A stretch of 64,000 bases of DNA from Leptobrachium leishanense (taxonomy: Eukaryota > Chordata > Amphibia > Anura > Megophryidae). The translations under genes and the position numbers were made by a program. This document shows, one piece after another, positions 1 to 10,826 of this stretch. Under the pieces are notes generated by a model. It had not been told where the DNA came from and did no database searches. It saw nothing but the letters and a program-made list of their open reading frames with translations. Every line of letters begins with the position of its first letter. Position 1 is the stretch's first letter. Location: assembly GCA_009667805.1 (NCBI GenBank), contig CM019069.1:94771204-94835203 (forward strand). The letters run 5' to 3'.

Positions 1-618
1 AGTATGTAACCAGGCAGGTGAAAAATACCAGTACAAGTATAATGGACTGGTGGTGTCTAACTTGTATTAGACCTTTTAATTTCAACACAACATAAAATGA
101 GATTATAGAACATCATCGCTCAGCATGACAATTATGCCAGGTCTTATTTCAGTCCTAGAATTTATGTGTATAAATTGAAACGCAACCTGAAAATATCCCA
201 ATAAAAATGCCTGACTTCACAAATTCTCTGAACTGAACTGAAGGAAGTCACCCATAGCAATGTCAAACCAGTTGATAGAAAGCAATTTTGGAAAAAGAGG
301 AGACAGTTATAGCAAATTGGATACAAAGAAAGATACATTTTTCAAATTAATGCCTCTAATTTTAGAAAGAGATGTTTGCGCAGATGGCCACACATTCTAT
401 TTTCGCATGGGCAATCCATAATGGTAAACATTCTCAAAATCGTTTTCCCAATAACAGAGAAGATTTGTGTGAAACAGCCAAAAGAATATCATCACAAAAT
501 ATAATAAATGTATTTTATTACAGAAAACAGATTTGTTTTAAAAAAATTGTTTCATTTCCTTAACCAAAGGTTGTGCCTGCAGCATGTTATTTTCTAATGC
601 AAACATTTTTAATAACAG
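1..618. other. AT-rich stretch with no recognisable feature
   Basis: I see no convincing gene, RNA or repeat here. The only open frames are short, lysine- and isoleucine-rich, and look random. The last 8 bases (AATAACAG) are the left target-site duplication of the hAT element that follows. Confidence 0.5.
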
Positions 619-1692
619 TAGACATGTGCATTCGTTTTAGTACTAAAACGATTTAGTCCGAATTTTGGGATAATTTAGTTTTAGTATGACTCAAGAGAAA
701 CGAAACTGCTCAGTACAAAAAACGAAAGAAACTAAAATAAAATGCACTACATTTTAGTTTCAGTCCTTTTTGTGATATTACATTGATGAGTGAAGGAGAC
801 CAGCAATGAAGATCGCAACATCGCAACATCCGAAGTTCTGCACCCTCCACATGCCAATGCAGTAGGATGTTCTATACAGAGAGTGGCATTAATTAATGCA
901 GGAGTATGTTCTATACATTATACAGAGAGTCGTATTAATGCAGGAGGATGTATATACATTATACAGAGAAAGGTATAAATTGAGGAGAATGTTCTATACA
1001 GAGAGGGACATTAATGCAGGAGGATGTTATCTACATTATACAAAGAGGGGTATTAATTAATGCAGGAGGATGTTCTAAACATTATACAGAGAGGAGCCTT
1101 TTTTTTTAGCCCTTTAAATCCAGTGGCTGTGAGCGCTGAGATCGGCTGCTTGTTACATTATATCTCAGTACAATGTATCAGGCTCAGTTGTTACAGTATC
1201 TGACTGTAACAGCGCTCAGAGTTTCAGTAAAACAAGGAAATAATATTGTTCTAACCTCTTACATATAAAAATATTATTTACTAGTTTTACAGAAACTCTG
1301 AGCGCTGTGATGAGCAGCAGTCAGTTACTGTAACAGCTTTGCCTGACACGGGGCAGTATTACAATGTTGGTGCTAACTTAACCTGTTGTAAACTGAAAAC
1401 CTCCATAGGCTATAATGGCTCTGGGAAGTTTACAACAGCTCTGGTTAAGTTAGCACCAACTATGTAATATGGCCCACATTGTGCTGAGAGTGAGAGATAC
1501 TGTAACAAGCAGCGATCTCAGCCCTCTGAGGAGCCACCACAACAATAGTAATTGTATCCACTGGTTTTCGGATGAACGAAATTAGTTTTCATACTAAAGA
1601 ACTGAAAACGAATTTCTTTAGCAACTAAATAAATTGCATTTTAGTACTAATCCATTAGTTCAAAACGAAATTTTGTGCTGTGCACATGTCTA
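619..1692. mobile_element. Non-autonomous hAT element (TAGACATGTG family), short copy
   Basis: The termini are inverted: TAGACATGTGCA at the left and TGCACATGTCTA at the right. They are flanked by an exact 8-bp duplication, AATAACAG (611-618 and 1693-1700), which is the hAT signature. There is no transposase frame, so it would need one supplied in trans. Inside are about five degenerate units of roughly 48 bp containing GGAGGATGTTCTATACATTA (about 866-1100). Two hairpins follow: arms at about 1211-1235 and 1284-1308, and arms around 1369 and 1465 sharing GTTGGTGCTAACTTAACC. Subterminal sequence carries self-complementary TTTTAGTACTAAAA-type motifs that may bind transposase. A longer sibling lies at 31483-33315; this copy lacks about 0.7 kb of it. 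Confidence 0.9.
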
Positions 1693-1700
1693 AATAACAG

Positions 1701-2180
1701 GACTACAAACCAAATTCCAAACTGTAAGAAGGATCCTTGTTGGCTACTGTGATTTAAATGATTAATAATAAAATATTGGAAGAAGTCATCCCAATTGTGT
1801 ACCATACTGCTGGATTCCAGGTAAGGGTACATTTACAAACCAATTTTTTTACATCAATTCTATATTGCTTCTTTCAGCAGCCTCAACACATTCAAAATGT
1901 ATCACTACTAATGGTTGTGTGTGCCTGGTATTGAAGTGCTGACAAACACCGGAGTTTCTCACAACACCAGATCAAACAGGAACAGGAGAAGTCTTAAAGT
2001 TAATGGTGAGCCACACGTGGAATAAGGCTTGCACAGAATTTTTCCATTTACAAACCCATTCATGACTGGGTTGTAATATAAATCAAAAGTGCCTTGTCCA
2101 GCCATAGGTGGGAGCCGGTGGCTTACTCACCCTGCGAGGTCACCGCCAGGAGAAAGGGTGCCGCAGCCCCAAACAACTGA
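1701..2180. other. Unassigned spacer
   Basis: Unremarkable AT-rich sequence. The GC-richer end (about 2105-2180) may be the outer part of the palindromic element that follows, but I find no clear partner for it on the other side. Confidence 0.4.
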
Positions 2181-2396
2181 AATATGGCAAAAGTAGCAGG
2201 AGCCTCAACCAGAGAATGGTGCTGGTAAAGATTATTGGAGGGGAAAGCAACCCCACAAGTAGTGACGTTTCGGCAAAAGGCCATGTATGAGTAAGCCCCT
2301 TTGGCAAAAACGTCACTACCTGTGGGGTTGCTTTCCCCTCAATATACTTTACCATCACCATTCTCTGCTTAAGGCTCCTGCTACTTTTGCCATATT
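2181..2396. repeat. Large imperfect palindrome (probable MITE)
   Basis: About 100 bp on the left (from AATATGGCAAAAGTAGCAGG) is the reverse complement of about 100 bp on the right (ending CCTGCTACTTTTGCCATATT). The loop near 2284-2297 is short. The arms differ by scattered substitutions, so the structure is old. No flanking duplication was found, so the class is open. Confidence 0.75.
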
Positions 2397-3360
2397 TGGG
2401 TTGGAATCTAGTCCACTATTTTTTAAAGTTTATTTATGATTCAATGCCCTATGTGTCTTTTGGGTATGTGGGCCTTGTAGATGCTCCCCGCCTACAGTAA
2501 TATAACTGGTTCTTCTGGTGACTATGGGTTGGTGGCATCATTACACCCACCAGAACCCCCATCCAGGGCAAGTATTTTACAGGCCATGTTGATGTGGTTG
2601 AAGCATGATTGTTGTGTAAAATTTAGAGGTAAGTGATGCTGTAGGAGACAAGCGGGATGTTAATGTCGACATTCAAATAAAAAGTGTCTAAAGTCATTAT
2701 ACCACCGTTTTTATTTTACAATAATTAGATCCTATGACTGACATCATAGGGAAAGAAAGACAATTATCTTTCCAATTTTTTTCTGTTTTGGGGTCCTAGG
2801 ATGTATCTAAGAAGAGGTACTGTGGTTTAATGCCTTCAGCCCCCCCCCACTTCCAAATCCTAATAAGCTCTGCTGGGGTAAAGGGTTCTGGTCATGTCAC
2901 CATGTACTTACACAATGATGTCACCTGGTGTTTAACTGGTGCAGCTGACAGTCTACAGACTGCTTCACCAGAGGAAAAAATACCACTCGCTATGTTTTCA
3001 AGATGAGTAAATGTATGGGAAATGTCACCTGCGTTCTAGATTGAATGTGCACATTTTTCCCAAGCATCTTCTCCACTCAAGGAATTAATTATACACCCAA
3101 AAATAAAAAAAAATTGTAAGATCGGGGAACTATCATTCAAATAATGGGCTTTAGGATGTTAATAAAAATTTAAATAACAGAAATGAGTGCCTAAATAACC
3201 TGACACTTATCTGCAGGATACAATTTTGAGGTGTTGTGCCTCAGTTTCAGATGTATCAGTGCACTGTCTCATCTCCTTCACACTTGCTACAGGTATGAGA
3301 GAAATGAGTACGTGAGATTTTGCAGCCACACAGTTCACTTTATAAGTGAAAGCGGAAAAT
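2397..3360. other. Unassigned, probably old repeat debris
   Basis: No gene is visible. A C-rich stretch followed by AGCTCTGCTGG near 2838-2880 resembles one near 4788-4835, which suggests two decayed copies of one interspersed repeat. Confidence 0.35.
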
Positions 3361-3419
3361 GCCACCAGGGTCAGATTTATATCTCAGGAGACAGTAGGCA
3401 CAGAAATCTGCAGCGCCAC

Positions 3420-3975
3420 ACTGTCTGCGTTGGTCGCCGGCAAGCACCGTCTTCCACGCTGCTCGCTGACCGGCTGCTGGGTGAAGAATCGCCCGGCCGC
3501 GATCATGTGATGCAGCCGTGGGCGAGGCGAAGTGCGATGACACTGCGCCTGCCAGGTTTAAAACCACTTCTGTAGGGAATGCTCGTTGCCCTGACGTGGT
3601 TTTCACTACTCTCACCATTGCTCGTTGTGATTTTTTTATCTATTCTGTATATTGACCCAGGCTTGTTTGACACTTCTCTCCCGGCTCTTAACCCTTGGCA
3701 TTCCATTTACGACCCTATCTGGCTATACAACCCCTGGCACTAAAACCCCTGGCATTTCTGAGAACCCGCTCTGGTATATGAACCCTGGAATTTCTGATAA
3801 ACTGCTCTGGTGTGCGACCCCTGGCGTTTCTTTAACATTCCAATTTTGTATTAACCCCTGATATTTTTTTATGGCTGCATACTCCTCCAATTCTGCCCTA
3901 GGTAGATGTGCTGACCATTCTAAGGATCGGAAACGTAGGATAGTTGTGCTGTGTACAGGGACTAGCATTATAGTT
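3420..3975 (+). mobile_element. Decayed LTR-like fragment of a Ty3/Gypsy-type element
   Basis: The part from about 3720 to 3860 has tandem units of about 36 bp with the theme CCCCTGGCATTTCTGAGAACC. It ends with GACCATTCTAAGGATCGGAAAC. The same combination of CTGAGAACC units and then ACCATTCAAGGATCGG occurs at 37694-38291, in a segment that starts TGTCACG as an LTR should. I infer both are LTR or leader fragments of one family. The left boundary is uncertain and no target duplication was found. Confidence 0.45.
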
Positions 3976-4179
3976 GATGTGGAGGAACCGGACAGCTCCT
4001 AGCCCTCCCCTCAAAAAATTGCCAAAATACACTCTAGGCATCAAATTATGGCTGCGGCTCAGGGTCTTTTTCATGACGTTTTTACCATTTAATTTTTTGA
4101 TGCTGCGTTGTTTTCAGTGGGATATTAAAACTTGCTTTGCTTGCAAGAATAACAAAGGGGTGCATTTTTTTTTCTTTGT

Positions 4180-4760
4180 ATGTTCGGAGTTTGCTTTTGT
4201 TTTTTTACAATTTATATGGTCATATTAGGTATCATTAGAAAGGACAGACATTTGACCTGTCCAATGACACCTAATTTGAATTTGTGGGTTGTAAATAATG
4301 GAGATACAGGGTCCAAAGTACGTTCACTTTGGGGTGAGTTAGTGCAACGGCATTGTTTGATATATAAGTAACAGCACATAATGCTAATGCCTTAGAACAG
4401 AAAAAAGTGAATTTTGCATTTATTTTTTATTTTTACAAATTACAAGGTCATTTTGTTATCGATGGAAAGGCCAGACTCCGATTTTTCCAATGATACCTTA
4501 TATGTCCTTCTAGCCTGTTGGGCTTCAGAGATACAGGGGTCTAAATGATTGTATAATGTATACTGTAATTTTTTTATTTTTTTTACAGAGCAAGGTGCCT
4601 CCTATTGATAGGCACCTGAAGTTACATGTCTACTGCCCAATTATAAATTTGGCCCTGAATGCCACTATGTTAGAAGACAGACACATATTTTTTTTGTTTT
4701 ACATTTCACATGGCCATGTTTGCTTCCATTGGAATTTCTAATGATACCTAACTTTGCAGG
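4180..4760. repeat. Interspersed repeat with internal near-duplications (copy 1)
   Basis: Three internal segments share the pattern GGTATCATTAGAAAGG ... CCAATGATACCT ... GAGATACAGG (about 4225-4330, 4450-4545 and 4715-4760). The block with GCAAGGTGCCTCC, GGCACCTG and TTATAAATTTGGCCCTGA (about 4588-4660) recurs at about 43279-43350 (copy 2). The paired GGAAAGGCC and its complement form a small hairpin. The family is unknown to me. Confidence 0.6.
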
Positions 4761-5140
4761 ATGTACAGAAGTGGAGATGGAGGCGTCCAACCCCCCTCCC
4801 TTTCCTCTTCTAAATTCTGTCCAGCTCTGCTGGTGTTAAGGGGTTTAATTGAAATCATGACGTCTCAGTCCTCGGGGATTCCCCTAGCTCAGCCAGATAC
4901 TCTGTTGGCCATTCCAGGAGAAGCCGATGATTACTGAGGGAGCATGAGGAGTGTTGTCCACATACATCAGGGAAATCCATTGTTGCCTCCCCCATAGTTC
5001 GTCTGTGGCAAAAAGGTTAAAGCTATTGTCTTTTCTTACTGGTAAATATTATTTTCCTTTGGAGTCTCTCAGATAAGTATTCTTGAGGACAAGGCTAGTC
5101 AGTTTTTTTTATTTATCTCTTACAGTATCCTAATAACCAC
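4761..5140. other. Unassigned spacer
   Basis: No gene or clear element is seen. It includes a C-rich segment near 4788-4805 and ends in the TTAA target of the next element. Confidence 0.35.
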
Positions 5141-5144
5141 TTAA

Positions 5145-5600
5145 CCCCTTGACTACGAAGATCAAGATATCTCTTGCTTCAAAGGCACCATCTGTTGCCC
5201 CGATATCGAGATATCTCGATCTGCTGTTCTGTAGCCCAAAAGCAAATTAAATTTGTTTGCTGCAAATTAATTTTGTTTGCTTTTGGGTCACAGAACGTGC
5301 CCCCAAAGTTTTAGACCTGTCCAATACCCAAAGAGCTAAAACCATGTAAAATCAACTAACTGGATGTCCGGACATAGGACATTCAGCAAGCCGATACATT
5401 TGTTGCAGTGAACCACGGGCTGTAACTGTAACCCGATTTAGCAGTAGATGGCACCATCTACTGGCCAAATATGTTAGTACAGTAAAAGATTCATTGAGAG
5501 TATTTCTAAATATGTCTTACAGAATAATTAAAAATGATTTTTCAAAAAATTACTGGTTCCCGACAATGTTTTTTTGGAAAATCACTTGGTAGTGAAGGGG
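5145..5600. mobile_element. piggyBac-like MITE
   Basis: The element sits between two TTAA tetranucleotides (5141-5144 and 5601-5604), the hallmark target of piggyBac elements. The ends are inverted: CCCCTTGACTACGAAG on the left and CTTGGTAGTGAAGGGG on the right, 14 of 16 bases complementary. It is 456 bp with no coding capacity. An internal palindrome, ATCGAGATATCTCGAT, lies near 5205-5220. A second element with similar ends is at 9971-10551. Confidence 0.75.
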
Positions 5601-5604
5601 TTAA

Positions 5605-6880
5605 ATGTAAACCATTGGTCATTAAAGTTAGAATTTTATATATTTAGTGATGTCTTCATGACTGAAAAAAACTCTAGAAATGTTAAAACAAGACCTCTGC
5701 ATCTGTTGTAGCTTTATAATAAATGCTATGAAGGTTAATTCAATGGTTAATTTTGATCAAACATCTATTTCAATGAATGTGGTAACATTCCCCATCTTGA
5801 TTACAGTTCAACTATCACAAGCCATGTATTCCATACACCTTTAAATCACGTTCAATTGTAGAAAAAACATGCACACACATGAAAACCCACAGTACAACTC
5901 TGCAGGATAATTCGAATACAATGATAATACTGATATAAAGACAACAGGCACACATTCACTACATTCAAGAAGATAATTCTCCATGAATATGTAGTATGGA
6001 AACATTGATCTTCAAGTCTCAGAGCAAGATATTTTTTTTTTACCTGTAGCACACTAACGTTTGGAATTTTCTATACTACAGTTCATAATATTTTACTCAA
6101 AATAAAACCTACAACTTCTAATAAACCATTTTCTCTGGGATTTGGGCTAGTATTAGAAAATACAAACGAACAATACAACTCCACCGTATGAATACAAATT
6201 ACGCAGGTCGTTATGGGGCATATTATATTTTTTGAGTAGCACTCTTATACTGTAAGTCTGTACTTCTAAGAAACTTAACACTTTAACTTTCGACTGTCAT
6301 ACTTTCTACTATATATTTTGCTAAACTAACCCATACTCTGGGCAGTTCTTATATTTGCTGAGGTAACTTTTGTACGCAGACACCAAATTCTTCAATAGCA
6401 TAAAAGAAAATATTAGAACTCTATTTAAAATTGCCTTTTTTAAGTTCAATAACTCGTCTAAACAAGTGATTAAATAAAGCAACGTATGGAGTTAATCAGA
6501 AAGCAGAGGTGTTTGCCATTGTTGCCAAATTTCAGCATTTTACAGAACTATAATTCAAAGAGTGACAAGTGACAGCTCACAGTACAGCTTCTCCTGTTGC
6601 CCTTCGGATTTTAGTGTTCTGAAATGCTGGCCTTTGGAAGTGATGCAATACCAGTGATTTTTCAATGCTATTTGCAATACCAGCACTTTGTGAATAATCC
6701 CATTAATCTCACATTGTTATAATCTAGTAATATTGGCAGTTTATGCTTCTCCCATGTCCTATGTTGCCAGGTTGAATAGGGAACTAGAAACCCCACTTCT
6801 AAAACCAATCGTTTTTTTAATTAATGCACAAAGTATCCTGTAATGTTGAAATGCAGGAATCTAATTTCTTACTTATGATG
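5605..6880. other. AT-rich stretch with no recognisable feature
   Basis: I read both strands and saw no gene, RNA or repeat structure. Open frames here are below 70 codons and of random composition. Confidence 0.4.
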
Positions 6881-6949
6881 GTTTGGTACTTGATCTCCAA
6901 CACTGCAAAAAAATAACTCAACATGTGACCAATCTCACTAGTGCAGTAT

Positions 6950-7191
6950 ACCTTGGGTACCTATGTACATATTTGATGGCGATGCCCCATCATATGCCCT
7001 TTTGGACTGCAGTCCTAAACCTCATAAAATTTGTTACTGACAACGCTAAGCCTGCAAAAATTGTCCTGCACACCATCATTAATTTTGCCGAGATTGCAAC
7101 CTCAATCCTTTGTAGGAAGCCAAACCCCACCAATGCCCGTGATTGGATTACCAACACAGAATGGATTAGAGATATGGAAGAGATATGTTAA
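6950..7191 (+). pseudogene. Possible remnant of an L1-type LINE ORF2 C-terminus
   Basis: The frame ending at 7191 reads FWTAVLNLI, then about 25 residues later AEIATSILCRKPNPT, and ends in WITNTEWIRDMEEI. This spacing resembles the extreme C-terminus of L1-clade ORF2 proteins: a Cys-Pro/FW segment, an 'ARxxIAxxWK' helix with a PT turn, then a terminal EWxxxxxxxxxMEE helix. The expected key tryptophan is a Leu-Cys here, and nothing recognisable precedes it, so it is at best a short truncated relic. The call is family resemblance from memory and could be chance. A LINE/SINE-like tail follows at 7255-7312. Confidence 0.35.
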
Positions 7192-7254
7192 TCACTGCAG
7201 TTTGACTGCCTAATGTCCTGTGCAATTGGGAGGAATTCTACATAGTCCTTTGAG

Positions 7255-7312
7255 CACATATGTGCTACTGCGCAAAGGAATCGGTCGGCGCTTTATAAAT
7301 GCTTGTAACTGT
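7255..7312 (+). repeat. LINE/SINE-like tail
   Basis: It contains CAAAGGAATCGGTCGGCGCTTTATAAATGCTTGTAACTGTA in broken form. Close variants are at 14065-14112 (AGGAATCTGTTGGCACTTAATAAATACTTGTAACTGTAA) and 31355-31400 (TGTTGGCGCTATATAAATGATGA), so this is a repeated retroelement 3' end. Confidence 0.5.
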
Positions 7313-7319
7313 ACAATCT

Positions 7320-8420
7320 CCTTACAAAGGCAAGGCTTTCCCACAGCAACTCCCTGTTAAACTCTGAATTAACCCACCTGTACCAGTTATTTTGTATTTA
7401 TTTTGTTCCGCAAATACAGTATCTGCAACTTCTTTTTTCAGAAGTAACATCACTGAATTTAGGTGGATTTGGCTAGAATTCCCAGTTGCATTCATTTACT
7501 GCGCTTTTCTAGTCATGAATACATGACACGTATTGTTATCTTGCGACCATACTGTACCTTTGGATTGTATTGTTTGCCCATTTATGGTTGAAGTGTGCAT
7601 AATGCAAATAGTAAAAATAAAGAAACTTGAATCAACAGTCCAAATTCTGACATGAGGCCATGTACTAGAATGAAAACTGAGTGCTCCCATTCATTTTTAA
7701 AAGAGAAGTGTTGAGTATGAAATCTTAACTACTATCGTGTTAGGATGGGGTTGCTCAAATTCTGAGCTTTGCTGCAATCCTGTATGAACATTCTATCAAG
7801 AGTACTTTATGTTAGATGGATAAAATATGTATAATTAGTTGATAAATGCCATTCTAGAGTGTCCTTTGAATGCATATTTATTTTACAGACAAGACATCTC
7901 CAGAGAGGTAAACTCTGTATACTTGAGCTCTCATTTTAACTGCAACTTCCATGACCAAATCCTGATATTTGATTGGTGAGGCCATACAAGCAATATTGCA
8001 ATAGTATTACATTCCATTGCCTATTGTCCCATTTGTTCCATCACAGAGTTTATGCATATTGATTGAGATATATACTGTAAATATATATTGATCTGAAAAC
8101 CATTAATGAATATAACAAATATTTCCCATTCTTTTGAAGTTGGTCGTTAATGTGTATCTTCAAGGAGAACGCATAAATAACAAGGATTATTCTATAAGCA
8201 ACATAGAGGACATGGCTGTTTATATTATACGATCCAATGCCGCAATAAAAATGACCTATCCGTAAGATCGTATCAATTCTCCAAATGTAGTTAATTTCAC
8301 CCAGGACTGATGTTATGGCTTAGGACAAAAAAGGGGGTCAGAGGTCACCGCTTTGTGGCTCAGGATTCCGAGTCTCTCTCTGGTGACTGCGAGATAATTT
8401 CGGAAAGCGTGAAGCCACTT
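7320..8420. other. Mostly AT-rich, no assigned feature
   Basis: No element ends or genes were found. The final 100 bases (about 8325-8420) are less AT-rich than their surroundings and could be 3' untranslated sequence of the candidate exon at 8421-8464. Confidence 0.35.
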
Positions 8421-8464
8421 TCAATCGGCTTTTTCCGGCTTGTTCTCCATTGCCTTGAAGATCC
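8421..8464 (-). CDS. Candidate terminal coding exon of an unknown host gene
   Basis: On the minus strand a good 3' splice site, a pyrimidine-rich run ending CTTTCTTATAG (8475-8465), is followed by an exon that reads two bases to complete a codon, then IFKAMENKPEKAD and TGA at 8421-8423. The sequence just downstream, about 100 bp, is clearly less AT-rich than its neighbourhood and is not shared with any repeat in this window. This is what a short last exon plus 3' UTR looks like. I do not recognise the protein and see no upstream exon in the window, which would have to lie to the right. It could equally be chance. Confidence 0.25.
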
Positions 8465-8740
8465 CTATAAGAAAGGAAAAGGAATAAATAAGAGTAAATA
8501 GGTCTTAGAAAATGAATGCTACATAATTATTTCCCATATGGCAATAGCAATCCTACACAAGACTAAGTATCACCAAAAATGGAGCACTCTGTATCGTCAA
8601 TATAGAAATTAATAAAACGGTTAGCTCATTACAATGCTAGTGAAATAAAACATTGTTGGAAAAAATATATACAGAAATTTAGGCACGATATAGTAGAGCA
8701 AGGTTACATGCAAATACTGGAATGACAAAAGTGTAATTCA
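8465..8740. other. Intron-like or spacer sequence
   Basis: AT-rich with no repeat structure. If the exon at 8421-8464 is real, this is the 3' part of its upstream intron. Confidence 0.3.
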
Positions 8741-8923
8741 CAGGGTTATTCCGAGAGCGGTGAAAAGCAGGAGAATGACTGGAGAATGGAAAAATTCTAG
8801 GTCAAAATTGCCAATTTGGAAAGTGAGATGAATGGGAGAATTTTTCTGGTTTGGCTATTTTAACCTAGAATTTTCCATTCTCCAGTCATTCTCCTGCTTT
8901 TCACCTCTCTCTGAATAACCCTG
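8741..8923. mobile_element. Palindromic MITE, GGGTTATTC-type ends
   Basis: The element starts CAGGGTTATTC and ends GAATAACCCTG. The arms of about 60 bp are near-perfect inverted repeats (GAAAAGCAGGAGAATGACTG on the left, its complement on the right), with a loop of about 50 bp. The terminal motif is shared with the larger elements at 13076-13888, 45216-45834 and 58677-59513, so it may be their minimal derivative. No convincing target duplication was seen. Confidence 0.75.
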
Positions 8924-9966
8924 ATAGTAAAATGAAGACATATTTCCTCGGTCTCGCTTAACATTTTATTTCCACCAGAAATATAGAACTTGCTAAAGGG
9001 TTAAACTAGATATCCAATGTAGCTCAAGGAAATAACCTTGAAAACAAGTCCAGTCAACGGTGGATAGTTGCGTTTTTTTTTTTCCTTTTCAGACAGTAGA
9101 GAGAGAATGAACGAAAATGATGCTCTAGTTAGTTAGTTCTCCTAATTAAGAAGGTTTCATTAAATGATAAAGTACATTAGCAATACATCCCTGCTGGGCA
9201 CTCTTTGCCTACTCAAAGCCTGATCCTACATGAATGACTTCCTTTTTTTCTCTCACTACAAAACAAACCAAGGCAATAACATGATCATCACTCATCCTGA
9301 CATTAGAAGACAAAGAAGCCATTATTATATTTCATATATTTCAATATCATGGGTGATACAGACAACAAAATATGTTGTATTTAACCTGGTGCTACTAGTC
9401 ATCTCACAAGGGATGAAGAAAAAGGAATGTTTGCAAGAGACTACAAAAATCTAAGGATTTTAATTTAGTAACAAACTATAAAGCAGTCAGGGAAAGGAAC
9501 ACAAAACAAGAGCGCACCAATCCATGTGGATTTAAAAGACCATCAAGGAGAAAAGTATCTGTCCATCATGTGGCATTTTGCTTTCTACAAGTGCGAGCAA
9601 CAAATATTGTGTTAGAATCTGTAGGGCATATGATTTTTTTTCCTCTTGGTGTATAACCCATTTAGAGCAAAATAAACATAATACTAAGCTTGAAGAAAAG
9701 AAAAAAAATCAAGTGTTGCCTGACTGGCAAAACCTGTTATTTCAGAAAAACATGTGTCTACACGGGAATGCTGTGCAATCGATCACTTTTTTTTATTTTC
9801 ATATATCGGATATCAAAGCAAACATATTGCAACTCATAAGTAGACAGAGATTCATATAAGAAATAGATCAGTATCCCATATGATTTTTAGCCAAACAGGT
9901 AAACATTTTTGAATAGTTTGCAGGGTTCAGTTTGGCAGTAAAATAGCAAATAAAAAACCTCTTATA
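8924..9966. other. AT-rich stretch with no recognisable feature
   Basis: No gene or element ends were found in either strand. A 93-codon open frame at 9578 has no domain-like features and I treat it as random. Confidence 0.4.
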
Positions 9967-9970
9967 TTAA

Positions 9971-10551
9971 CCTTCACTACCAAAATCGAGGGTAGTCGAT
10001 CTTCAAAGTTCCTGCTGGTGCCCTGATTTCAAGTATTGTTGATGCGGTCTGATTCTGGAGCAGTGCTAAGGAAATTTGTTTATTGGAAACAAAATTCATT
10101 TGCACACAGACTTCATAATGTGCTCCCTAAGGATTAGCATCTCAGCATTGCACCTAAAGTGCCAAAACTGTGTAAACAGCTCAGAAATGAATCCGTTTTT
10201 TTTCTTCTTCAAGGAAAAAAAAAGATCCCAAGCTGTATTATTGAGATGTAGTAGTGACCTTTGGCCATCAGATCGTGCCAGCTACCTGTCAAATAATTTA
10301 CAGTTTGGAAATGTGCCTTTGAGATTATTAAAGGGTACTGAGCTAGAGAATGGCTGTTGTTACACCTGAAACATTGGTGCTAGCCCAATGAACTGGTCTT
10401 CTTACAGATTGGAGTTCTGGGCTCCTTCATTTTTTATTGAATTAGAGATTATGAGGCACATTTTTAATGTGTGTGCGTTGCAAATTTGTTTTCCTTAAAT
10501 CCAATGGGTCCAAGCTATTTTTTTTAGACAACACCTTGGTGGTAAAGGGGG
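9971..10551. mobile_element. piggyBac-like MITE, second copy
   Basis: It is flanked by TTAA at 9967-9970 and 10552-10555. The left end reads CCTTCACTACCAAAA and the right end CCTTGGTGGTAAAGGGGG, which are imperfect inverted repeats. Both resemble the ends of 5145-5600, and the two share CCTGCTGGTGCC/TGTTGCCCC-like internal sequence. It has no coding capacity. The ends are more diverged than in the first copy. Confidence 0.65.
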
Positions 10552-10826
10552 TTAAACCTTGAACTAGGTAATGAGATGCCTTTTTTGCCATTTTTTAGAG
10601 AGCGTTTGCCACACATGGACAGTATATACAGTAACTGATTTCATGTACATGAGCTCCATTCACAGGGAACAGATTGCAGTAGACAGGAGGCACAGAGAAC
10701 AAACTACAGTAGCAGGTTCTTCACGTCTATTGTGGTGTCTCCACCAGAGATTTTGCAGTACAAGTTAAACATATTATTTTACCTTTTCATATAATGTATT
10801 TGCTGTCCCAAAGTGTGTATTATATA

